A stretch of DNA of 64,000 nucleotides from Halapricum hydrolyticum. Lineage in GTDB: Archaea; Halobacteriota; Halobacteria; Halobacteriales; Haloarculaceae. This document shows, piece by piece, positions 44,013 to 51,713 of the stretch. Where the stretch lies: NCBI GenBank assembly GCA_025517565.1, contig JAOPKD010000007.1, positions 1 to 64,000 on the forward strand, read 5' to 3'. Position numbers and translations under genes: made by a program. The notes under the pieces are model-generated. The model did not search any database, was not told the origin of the DNA, and saw only the letters and a program-made list of their open reading frames with translations. The stretch's first letter is position 1; every line of letters starts with the position of its first letter.

Positions 44013-46262
44013 ATGGCCGACTCGTGGGCGGATATAGATACGCCGGAAATCCCTTCATGTCTGCTGAATTCTTCAGATACTGAGTTCTCGTTACACCAGG
44101 AGTTCGTCTTGCGCCATGTGGACTTTCTCATCGATGTGCTTACTGCAGAACAGTACCAGCAGAACTGGCTCCATCCAGCTGGGTGTCCAACAGCGACCCC
44201 GGAAATCCAATGTCGGAAGCGAGAATCCGACGAGCAATTTCCCTGTCGCTATGAGTCTCTCGGTGAAAGTACGTCAGCAGGAACCTGTACCTGTGACGAT
44301 GCACTCACCGGAAGTGATGACCCATTAGATTCCGTTGCAGCGGTTGCTATTGCGCCGGACGGTCAGCCGCCGTCAAAGCGGTATTTTGACCGTGAATATC
44401 GGCGGATAGTTGCTGACCTACGAGACCAGATTGGGTCGTGGGAGGATATCGCTGCACTTGACGAGGCCGCACTAGAGGCGGCTCTACTTGAGGCAACAAA
44501 TAGACCCAGTATTAGCGAAACTCGCATTACACGCCTCCAAGAACTTGTAGACGCAGTATCCGAAGACGATTACACTGATGGTGTAAGCCTGCGAGATCTC
44601 GGTGGATTACGCTATTCTAGTTTCGCAAATCGACTCGCTGAACTCCCTGGTGTTTCTAAGTCGGATGCATGGTGGTTGATGCTTGTCGCGTTCGATAAGC
44701 CCGTTTGGCCAAGTGACCCATTCGTTGACCAACTTCTATGCTCTCTGGGAATTCTGTCGCCAAATGAGTTACGAGATGACGTTGAACGACGGGAGGAACT
44801 TGAAGAGGAACTTACCCGTCGTCAGATTCCACAACTGCACCGGGCAGTCGCAGGCCATGCAGTCAAAGGGGGAGTTGACTCGTGTAGCGACGACTGTGAA
44901 ATCCGGAAATTCCTGCTCACACATCGTCTCCGGAAACAAAATCAAGAGCAGTCGGGACCGGTCGTAGTGGATCTCTTTGCTGGGGCAGGAGGCTTATCAC
45001 TCGGATTTGGGCGTAACAACTGGACCGTTGAATTAGCGATTGATAACGATAGAGATGCTGTAGACACCTATCGTCTCAATCATCCTGAGATTCCTCACGA
45101 GAAGATCGTGTGTGGGGATATTCGAACAGAGCTTGAGAATGGGCTGCTCGAACGGATTGACCAAGAACCCGATGTCATCGCCGGTGGGCCACCGTGCCAG
45201 TCACTTTCACAAGCAGGGTATCGGGCAAGACTGGCGGACGATAGCGAGTATAATATCCTAGAGGATGATCGGACCGAGCTCTACGAAGAGTACGTAACTG
45301 CTGTTGAGCGATTACGCCCCAAAGCACTGGTAATGGAGAACGTGGAGGGGATGGCGAACGAGATTGGCGATACTGGAGTCCGTGTCGCCGATCTCGTAGT
45401 GAACGCACTCAACTCCATTGGTGCAGATGGGCACGGTTATACCTGCGATTACGAACTCTTGGACTGTTCGGAGTATGGAATTCCACAGCACCGGGAACGT
45501 ATCTTCATTTTCGGAGTACGGGATGATCTCGTGGTAGAGAATGACGGTACCGTCGTTGAGACGTTATTTGAGCAGCTTTCAGAGGCTGGGCCGACTGACG
45601 AAGTTACGGTGAAACAGGCGTTGTCCGGTTTGCCGAAACTCCGTCGAGGAGAGGGTGGGCGGGTAAGTCCCAAGAGCGTCCGTGGTACACGGAGTGAGTA
45701 TATCGAAGAACACGAACTGAATACGGGGGCCGAGTTGTGTTATAATCATCAAGCCCGGGAGCACCCGATGGAGAAAGACCGGACGCTGTTCGACGAGGCA
45801 TTAGAGCCGGGTGATACGGGATGGGACGTAAAATACGCGAAGGACGGTGAATATGCAGAGTTGATTGAGTATGACGTTGGGACTGAAGAGAATCCTCGAT
45901 TCAAGGATAAGTACCGGATGCTAGAGTGGACGAAGCCAGCACCAACAGTTGTCGCGCATCTCGCCAAGGACGCGAACAATTTCGTCCTCCCAGATTACTA
46001 CGAGTATGCACCAAATGTGACCGGAGAACCGGACAATCGGCGGAATCGAGGCGTGACGCCCCGTGAAGCGGCACGTCTCCAGTCTTTCCCAGACGATTAC
46101 GTCTTCTTGGGTCCCTTCACTCACTGGTTCCGCCAGATAGGGAACGCAGTCCCACCGTTGATGGGGGAGCGAATTGCTGATGTTCTTCAGCAACAACTCA
46201 ATTCGGAACTGGCAGCTGTGTTCTCCTGTCACTCCCCACAACAGGCGAGTACCGACGACTAA
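44013..46262 (+). CDS. drmMII: DISARM DNA cytosine-5 methyltransferase DrmMII with N-terminal glycosylase-like domain
   Basis: The C-terminal part (about residues 310-740) is a complete m5C methyltransferase: DLFAGAGGLSLGF (motif I), GGPPCQSLSQAG with the catalytic PCQ near residue 392, LVMENVEGM (motif VI), the RIFIFGVRDD area, and RQIGNAVPP (motif X). It would mark host DNA against DISARM. The N-terminal 300 residues have Cys clusters and a stretch resembling an HhH-GPD glycosylase (LPGVSKSDAWWLMLVAFDKPVWPSDPF): the hairpin and Asp align, but the Lys of endonuclease III is offset. I chose the ATG at 44013 because of the TATA box; a TTG at 43935 would place that box inside the gene. Confidence 0.9.
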   Translation: MADSWADIDTPEIPSCLLNSSDTEFSLHQEFVLRHVDFLIDVLTAEQYQQNWLHPAGCPTATPEIQCRKRESDEQFPCRYESLGESTSAGTCTCDDALTGSDDPLDSVAAVAIAPDGQPPSKRYFDREYRRIVADLRDQIGSWEDIAALDEAALEAALLEATNRPSISETRITRLQELVDAVSEDDYTDGVSLRDLGGLRYSSFANRLAELPGVSKSDAWWLMLVAFDKPVWPSDPFVDQLLCSLGILSPNELRDDVERREELEEELTRRQIPQLHRAVAGHAVKGGVDSCSDDCEIRKFLLTHRLRKQNQEQSGPVVVDLFAGAGGLSLGFGRNNWTVELAIDNDRDAVDTYRLNHPEIPHEKIVCGDIRTELENGLLERIDQEPDVIAGGPPCQSLSQAGYRARLADDSEYNILEDDRTELYEEYVTAVERLRPKALVMENVEGMANEIGDTGVRVADLVVNALNSIGADGHGYTCDYELLDCSEYGIPQHRERIFIFGVRDDLVVENDGTVVETLFEQLSEAGPTDEVTVKQALSGLPKLRRGEGGRVSPKSVRGTRSEYIEEHELNTGAELCYNHQAREHPMEKDRTLFDEALEPGDTGWDVKYAKDGEYAELIEYDVGTEENPRFKDKYRMLEWTKPAPTVVAHLAKDANNFVLPDYYEYAPNVTGEPDNRRNRGVTPREAARLQSFPDDYVFLGPFTHWFRQIGNAVPPLMGERIADVLQQQLNSELAAVFSCHSPQQASTDD

Positions 46263-46382
46263 CTGCCGTTCTGTTATTCCCCGGTTGATAGACGGAATCA
46301 AGCAGCGCAGTTCGTGGTTTCGGAAATTCGGAAATCACACCCTTCCAATTATTATGCTGGCAGTCTGCGTCGACGCAAACCC

Positions 46383-47387
46383 ATGATCACCGACGCCCGA
46401 GTACTCCAGTCTGAGTTCATCCCACGGGAGGTGCAACACCGGGATGCCGAGGTCAACTACCTCTCCAGCGTTCTCGATCCAATCACCCACGGTCAGCGAG
46501 CTGACCCAGCACTCCTACACGGCCCGTCTGGAGCAGGGAAAACCTGTATCGCACAGTTCCTGGTCGAACAGTTACGTGGAGAAGTGGTTGATCTGAATTA
46601 CCAGTACGTGAACTGCTGGGAGGACCACAGCCGCTTCAAAGCCCTGTACAGACTGCTTGACGGGATCGGTCAGACTGTCGATGTCCACCGGCAATCAACA
46701 CCGAAAGATGTCCTTCTCGAACGCCTCAGGGAGAGCGAGAACACGCCGTACGTCGTGATTTTGGACGAAGTGGACCAATTGGAGGACAAGTCACTATTGT
46801 ACGATCTGTACCGAATCCCGCACCTCACGATGATCCTCATCTGCAACGACGAAGACGGGCTCTTCGTCTCAATGGATGACCGACTCAATAGCCGCCTCAC
46901 CGACTGTGAACGCATTCGATTCCGTTCCTACCACGAAAGCGAACTCGTTGCTATTCTCAGTGACCGCGTCAGATGGGGACTCACCGACGGTAGCATCGAC
47001 ACGTCTTGTTTGGAGTTGATCGCGGCGAACGCTGGCGGTGACGCCCGAATTGCAATCGGAATCCTTCGCCGGGCTGCACGGAAAGCAAAGGGAGAACCTG
47101 TTGACAAAATCACGGCGGACATCATTCATGAAGAGACTCCGGAAGCGAAATCGGAAATCAAGCAACGAACCGTAGATCGCCTCACACCCCACCAGAAAAT
47201 CCTGTACAACATCATCACTGAGACCGGTAAAATAGCCCCGCAACAACTCTACAGCGCATACTGCAACAGAGCGGAGGACCCGAAGACGAAACGGATGGTT
47301 CGAAACTACCTGTCCAAACTGGAGCACTACAATCTCATTACCGCTGAAGGGAACACGAAGGCACGAATCTACCGGACACGAGCGTGA
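46383..47387 (+). CDS. Orc1/Cdc6-family AAA+ ATPase
   Basis: A 334-residue replication-initiator-like ATPase. It begins IPREVQHRDAEVNYL, typical of haloarchaeal Orc1/Cdc6. Walker A is HGPSGAGKT near residue 47 and Walker B is VVILDEVDQLED near 125. Sensor 2-type GGDARIAIGILRRAA is near 220. A winged-helix C-terminus follows (LTPHQKILYNII, KRMVRNYLSKLEHYNLI). It is shorter than chromosomal paralogues and is followed by a Cas4-like nuclease, so it probably came from a plasmid or virus. It could drive replication from the repeats at 49247-49387. Confidence 0.85.
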   Translation: MITDARVLQSEFIPREVQHRDAEVNYLSSVLDPITHGQRADPALLHGPSGAGKTCIAQFLVEQLRGEVVDLNYQYVNCWEDHSRFKALYRLLDGIGQTVDVHRQSTPKDVLLERLRESENTPYVVILDEVDQLEDKSLLYDLYRIPHLTMILICNDEDGLFVSMDDRLNSRLTDCERIRFRSYHESELVAILSDRVRWGLTDGSIDTSCLELIAANAGGDARIAIGILRRAARKAKGEPVDKITADIIHEETPEAKSEIKQRTVDRLTPHQKILYNIITETGKIAPQQLYSAYCNRAEDPKTKRMVRNYLSKLEHYNLITAEGNTKARIYRTRA

Positions 47388-47474
47388 CTCCACGTTTGCG
47401 CCCATTCATACAACGGATTATTCGGAAACGACACACGGCTCCCTATTGGCCCCCGTATTCTCACCTCGGATGTG

Positions 47475-48602
47475 ATGACCGGTCCATCCAGAGACAAACC
47501 ATTCGGGGAGGATTCTACACCGGCCCGTTCTGAATCCGACGACCATGCAGTGATCCGTGACCGGATCACGAACCGAACATTCAACGAGTGGTACAGCGAA
47601 CAGCAATTCCAAAACAACATTCTCGAAGGGAAGGCTTACTTCAATGGTCCTTCCCCACCCAAAGATCCAGAGCAGCACACCCCGAGTAAACTCCTACAGT
47701 GTCACAGGAAAGCCAGCTACGCCCGGCAGAACGCCCCGCGGGAAGGCACGCAGCCAAAGGGCCTGTTCTGGTTCGGCACCGAGTTCGAGGAACAAGTTAT
47801 TGTTCCGTTTCTCCAGTCCGTTACTACACCGGGCACGTACGTCACGAACTCGGTCTGGATTGAGACGGAAACCATTCGTGACGGGAAATCCCTCCATGTG
47901 CGTGGGTCTACTGACCCAGCCATTGTCACGGCAGACGCCGACCCGCTGCTTGTCACCGAAATCAAGACTACCACGTCACTCGACCACCTCTCCGCGCCGA
48001 AACCACATCACCGCGCGCAACTACATGCGTACCTGCACGCGCTCAATAAGGAATACGAGCATGATGTGACGACTGGCTTGATCGTGTACGGGTCGCGGGA
48101 AACGCTGGATATCAAAGCGTTCAGCGTTGAATTCGATGCGGCCTTCTGGGACGACGTTGTGGCGTGGATGGCTGACCAGGCCGCCTACGAACAGGAAAGT
48201 GAATTGCCACCGGCTGATCCGGAGCGCGACTGGGAGTGTAACTATTGCTCGTTCAAGCACCGCTGCGGGCAAGCCGACACACCGTACACTGACACCGACA
48301 GAAACGGGCTGCTCCCCGTGTTCGACGGGTACGGCCGGCAGAACCTGCAAGAGTACTTGGACGGTCACGCGGACCGTGACGCGCGTCTCACGCCGACACT
48401 AGCCCACCAGTTCCCGGACCTCGCCGCTGAGTACGGAGCCTACGACTGGAGTTGTTCGAGGTGCAGTGCGTCGTACGGGTGGGATGATGTTGAGTGGGAC
48501 GGGGATACGGAGTCACTCCCGTTCTGCCCAGTGTGTGCTGACTCAGGCGATCTCGTAACGCTGAGTGGCCCGGAACCCAACGAACAGTTGACCACAACGT
48601 GA
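47475..48602 (+). CDS. Cas4-like PD-(D/E)XK nuclease with C-terminal zinc ribbon
   Basis: A 375-residue RecB/Cas4-type nuclease. The catalytic pattern is visible: STDPAIVT (Asp), VTEIKTTTS (E-x-K), then QLHAYLHAL (Q-x-x-x-Y). Cys residues in LLQCHRKASY and in CNYCSFKHRCGQ have the spacing of an Fe-S cluster, as in Cas4 and AddB. Beyond about residue 320 a second set (CSRCSASYG, FCPVCADSG) looks like a zinc ribbon not usual in Cas4. There is no CRISPR array or other cas gene in the window, so this is a solo Cas4-like nuclease, plausibly part of the same mobile replication module as the Orc1 gene 88 bases upstream. A GTG directly before the chosen ATG is an equal alternative start. Confidence 0.82.
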   Translation: MTGPSRDKPFGEDSTPARSESDDHAVIRDRITNRTFNEWYSEQQFQNNILEGKAYFNGPSPPKDPEQHTPSKLLQCHRKASYARQNAPREGTQPKGLFWFGTEFEEQVIVPFLQSVTTPGTYVTNSVWIETETIRDGKSLHVRGSTDPAIVTADADPLLVTEIKTTTSLDHLSAPKPHHRAQLHAYLHALNKEYEHDVTTGLIVYGSRETLDIKAFSVEFDAAFWDDVVAWMADQAAYEQESELPPADPERDWECNYCSFKHRCGQADTPYTDTDRNGLLPVFDGYGRQNLQEYLDGHADRDARLTPTLAHQFPDLAAEYGAYDWSCSRCSASYGWDDVEWDGDTESLPFCPVCADSGDLVTLSGPEPNEQLTTT

Positions 48603-48619
48603 ACCGATAGTTACTCCTC

Positions 48620-49216
48620 TTAATCTTCTTCTTCTTCATCTGGGGTGCTTCCCCAGGTTTCGACTGGCTCGCGGGAACCCGTTTCCTCATCCCGCACGTC
48701 CATGGGCCATTCACCCCGGATGTCTGCGTTGAACAAATCCTCGTGCTCCTCTTGCACTTCCGCGAGTAACTGCTCCGTGTCGATCTCGGGTTGGTCTGAA
48801 CCGGTTCGAACCCAGTAGTCTCGCTGCGGGTACTTCTTGTGTAGATGTTCGGCTTCGATGATTTCCTGTGCCTCGTCGGCCGCACGCTGCAACGCAGTTT
48901 TCGCGGTGAGGTAGGACTGCTGCAACTCATCGATCCCTCTGCTTCGTAGCAGTGACTGAACTGCCTTTCCTCGCTCCGTCAACTGATACCGGTCTGATCG
49001 GGGGTGGTCGCCTGCCTGGATCTGGGTTTCTTCGATTAACTCGGCGTCAATTGCGTTGTCAAGTAGTGTCTTCAACGGTTTCCCGGTGAGATCGACCTTC
49101 TCCTCGATTTCAGCCTTGATGTTCCCGTCATCTCTGTCAAGCCGGGCGATGAGACCGATCGCGTGCCAGTCGTCAAAGACATCGGCCACTGGGAGGTCTT
49201 CGTTGGGATCGCTCAT
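48620..49216 (-). CDS. Winged-helix transcriptional regulator
   Basis: A 198-residue protein. Residues 15-85 form a winged helix-turn-helix (FDDWHAIGLIARLD, KPLKTLLDNAIDAELIEET, HPRSDRYQLTERGKAV). The middle is helical and the last 40 residues are strongly acidic. It converges with the Cas4-like gene and its upstream side faces the repeat array at 49247-49387, so it may bind there as operator. Family assignment beyond winged helix is not possible. Confidence 0.75.
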   Translation of the reverse strand: MSDPNEDLPVADVFDDWHAIGLIARLDRDDGNIKAEIEEKVDLTGKPLKTLLDNAIDAELIEETQIQAGDHPRSDRYQLTERGKAVQSLLRSRGIDELQQSYLTAKTALQRAADEAQEIIEAEHLHKKYPQRDYWVRTGSDQPEIDTEQLLAEVQEEHEDLFNADIRGEWPMDVRDEETGSREPVETWGSTPDEEEED

Positions 49217-49246
49217 GGTGAGGTGGTACGGAAACCCCCTATGACG

Positions 49247-49387
49247 GACTCTCCGCTTTAGGGAGTCTCTGGTGTCCGGAGTTTCCCTAGTCAGGAGTCT
49301 CCGGCTTACCTTGAAGTGTTGAGAACCGGGGTTTATAATCAGTTTCCCAAAGTTTCCGTAAAGCGGAGCCTCCGCTAAACGGAAACT
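49247..49387. repeat. Iteron-like repeats and a 37-bp near-perfect palindrome
   Basis: CTCCGCTTTA (49251-49260) recurs as CTCCGGCTTA (49289-49298), inverted as TAAAGCGGAG (49359-49368), and as CTCCGCTAAA (49370-49379). The last two are the arms of a palindrome spanning 49351-49387: 18-base arms (right arm CTCCGCTAAACGGAAACT) match at 16 of 18 positions around one central base. GTTTCC also recurs several times. The array lies between the winged-helix gene and the transposase and could be an operator or replication origin. The rest of the 49217-49547 spacer shows no gene. Confidence 0.55.
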
Positions 49388-49547
49388 CCGCCTTGGAACA
49401 ACTCTGCTATCCTGCGGTTCCGCAAACCGTCAGTCCCGCCAAGTACACCGATATACCGTCCCTCGGTGGGTTTTCGGAAATGACACGCGCGAGAATAACC
49501 CGGTAGTCACCGATGTCTCGCGTAGCCAGAACCCGAGTTGAACGACC

Positions 49548-51353
49548 ATGTCGCCAACAGACCCAGCACCACCGAGACAAGAGATCTTGGACACCATCGA
49601 GGAACAGGTCAAGGATCTCTGCCACATCCATGACCACATCACTCGCATTATTGCGAACCTCGAAATCAAGGATCGCTGGTTCTCCGACTACGACGATCCC
49701 GAGAGAGCGAAGTTCAACCGGGACGGGATGATCAAGACCTTCCTCTACATGCATGCCAGAGGGTTCAACGAAGCTGAAACAGCACGCCGACTGTCCGGCG
49801 CAGCGTTCATTTACGTTAAGTTCGACTTCCCTATCCCGCCCTCGAAACAAGCAATCAATTACAACAAGCGACGGCGCTTCTCGTTGCAGGAGCGGAAGAC
49901 GCTGAAAGACGCCGGTGAACTCATTCACGACCAGTGTGTCGAACACGACCTCGTTAAGACGGACGACTCGGTCGAACCAGCACTGGAGCCTGAAGACATC
50001 GCAGGCACCGACCTCGAAGAGGAACATATCATGGACGCTGTTGAACGAGCGTCTACTCTCGGGTTCTCTGGGTTCACTGCTGACCGAGCGAGCAACGCCA
50101 AGTACGCGTTAGAGTGCTATCTCGAACGGCAAGCGTACCTGAACATGTCGAACGCCGCTGCAACCACGCCGCGGCGTCGGTTCGCCCGGCTGAGCGACCG
50201 GGAGGAAGTGCCGCACGGGTCTTCGCATAACCGGACGATGAAGAAAATCGCAGACCCGGACTCCCAACTCACGTTCGACGAGTTCGTAGACTGCGGTCGA
50301 ATCCCTGACTGGGAACGCATCCGCGATGAAACGCTTGATGCGTTCCACACCGGTGTGGAGCGTATTCTGGATGAGATCCAGTCAGATGAGCACGGGGAGA
50401 CTGGGATTCGAGAGCCGGTCAACGCGGCGCTGGACATTGTGACGTGGAACTTCTGGCCGTCACCGTTCAAGAAGCGGGTAGACGCCGACCCTGGTGAGCA
50501 GCCAGTCACATACACGACCAGCTCCGGGCGCACCCGGACAAAGTACCTCAAGGATGAGTACCCAGTGATGGCGTCCGGGTTTAAAGAGAGCCACGAACGC
50601 GGGTACAAGTTCGCCACGCTCACTATCGTCGCTGAGAACACGCCGATCGTCCTGGCGATCGAACCAGTCCGTGACGTCCGCGCCTGGGAAGACACAGGCG
50701 GTGTTCACCGAACATCGCGTGCAGACATCGTGGACAGGCTATTAGAACAGGCACAACGGCACGTGGACATTAACAAGGTGTTCGCCGATCGTGAATTCGA
50801 TACTCACGAAGTCCGGCACGTGATTGACAAACGCGAACTGTACTACGTAATCGGGAAGCGAAAGCAAGCGACTGCGGATAAGGAAAACCTCGAAGAGGTC
50901 GAAGAAGACCCGATGATTGATGTGCGGGTCGAGTATGCCTCGCTCACCGTTGACGGGGATACTCACGACTTGAGCATCATGTACGTCCCGAAGGACGCAG
51001 CAATCGAGAATGAAGAAGACGCCGATGATGGGGATGAGTACGCGATTTTCACGACCAATTACCGGGTTGAACCTGACCGTGCGCAAGCGCTCACGGGACA
51101 GTACCGTGACAGGTGGACGATTGAGAACCAGTACAAATCCATTCGCAAACACTTCCTGCCAACGTCAGCGTCGAAGGATTACCGCGTCCGGTTCCTGTAC
51201 TTCACGATCGGCGTGTTGATGCACAACGTGTGGCGGTTAACGAACTTCTTCCTCCGCGATGAAGTCGATGTGAACTTAGGCGAGAAACCGCCGCTGCGTG
51301 CTGGCGAGATTGTCGAACTGGTCGCGTTCTGCTTGTTCGACCCTGGCGGCTGA
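49548..51353 (+). CDS. DDE transposase (IS4-like), intact
   Basis: A 601-residue transposase of the IS4-like DDE group. The N-terminal 200 residues include a DNA-binding helical part. The catalytic core has INKVFADREFDTHEV (second Asp) near residue 412 and the Y-x-x-R-W-x-I-E motif YRDRWTIENQYKSIRKHFLP with the catalytic Glu near 526. A hydrophobic C-terminal stretch FLYFTIGVLMHNVWRL is typical of the family. It is longer than most haloarchaeal IS4-type enzymes. I could not find clear terminal inverted repeats or target duplications around it. It may be an insertion sequence or a domesticated element. Confidence 0.8.
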   Translation: MSPTDPAPPRQEILDTIEEQVKDLCHIHDHITRIIANLEIKDRWFSDYDDPERAKFNRDGMIKTFLYMHARGFNEAETARRLSGAAFIYVKFDFPIPPSKQAINYNKRRRFSLQERKTLKDAGELIHDQCVEHDLVKTDDSVEPALEPEDIAGTDLEEEHIMDAVERASTLGFSGFTADRASNAKYALECYLERQAYLNMSNAAATTPRRRFARLSDREEVPHGSSHNRTMKKIADPDSQLTFDEFVDCGRIPDWERIRDETLDAFHTGVERILDEIQSDEHGETGIREPVNAALDIVTWNFWPSPFKKRVDADPGEQPVTYTTSSGRTRTKYLKDEYPVMASGFKESHERGYKFATLTIVAENTPIVLAIEPVRDVRAWEDTGGVHRTSRADIVDRLLEQAQRHVDINKVFADREFDTHEVRHVIDKRELYYVIGKRKQATADKENLEEVEEDPMIDVRVEYASLTVDGDTHDLSIMYVPKDAAIENEEDADDGDEYAIFTTNYRVEPDRAQALTGQYRDRWTIENQYKSIRKHFLPTSASKDYRVRFLYFTIGVLMHNVWRLTNFFLRDEVDVNLGEKPPLRAGEIVELVAFCLFDPGG

Positions 51354-51713
51354 CGCGCACCTCATTCTCGTTGTTTGCGTAAACTCGTCAGCGGCGGCGT
51401 TCTCATTTTCACTGTGGTTTCCGGTTTGGAAACCGTGTAATTCCGAATTAGCACGACGCGATCCCGAGTGTCACGGGGGTTGGTATCGGCTAGGTTCTTT
51501 CAGCTTCGATAGGCGTCCGTTTCACCGGTTTTCACTTGACAAACGCACCAAACAGTCAACCTCTGGAAGTTGAGATCCGGACTCTCAATGCATCGCTAGT
51601 CCGTCTCGGAAACCCACCTCATGACCCAGTTAGGTACTCTGCAGACCGCTATTCAAATATCAATGGGGGAACAAGTATAACCGTCCAGCGGCCCTCCTAG
51701 TAGAGAGTAACAC
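51354..51713. other. Right edge of the island, with an ORB-like palindrome
   Basis: About 360 bases without a gene. A perfect inverted repeat GGTTTCC-GGTTT-GGAAACC lies at 51416-51434. Its GTTTCC...GGAAAC arms resemble haloarchaeal origin recognition boxes, though the usual G-rich tail is absent. AAGTATAACC at about 51674 may be the TATA region for the CBS gene. The change to GC-rich codon use begins after this. Confidence 0.4.

Noticed and set aside
47475..48602. Reading the Cas4-like gene as evidence of a CRISPR-Cas system
   Set aside because: No repeat-spacer array and no cas1, cas2 or effector gene is present in the window.
49380..51600. Terminal inverted repeats defining an insertion sequence around the transposase
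   Set aside because: Comparing the flanks by eye gave only short, origin-like palindromes and no matching ends or target duplication.
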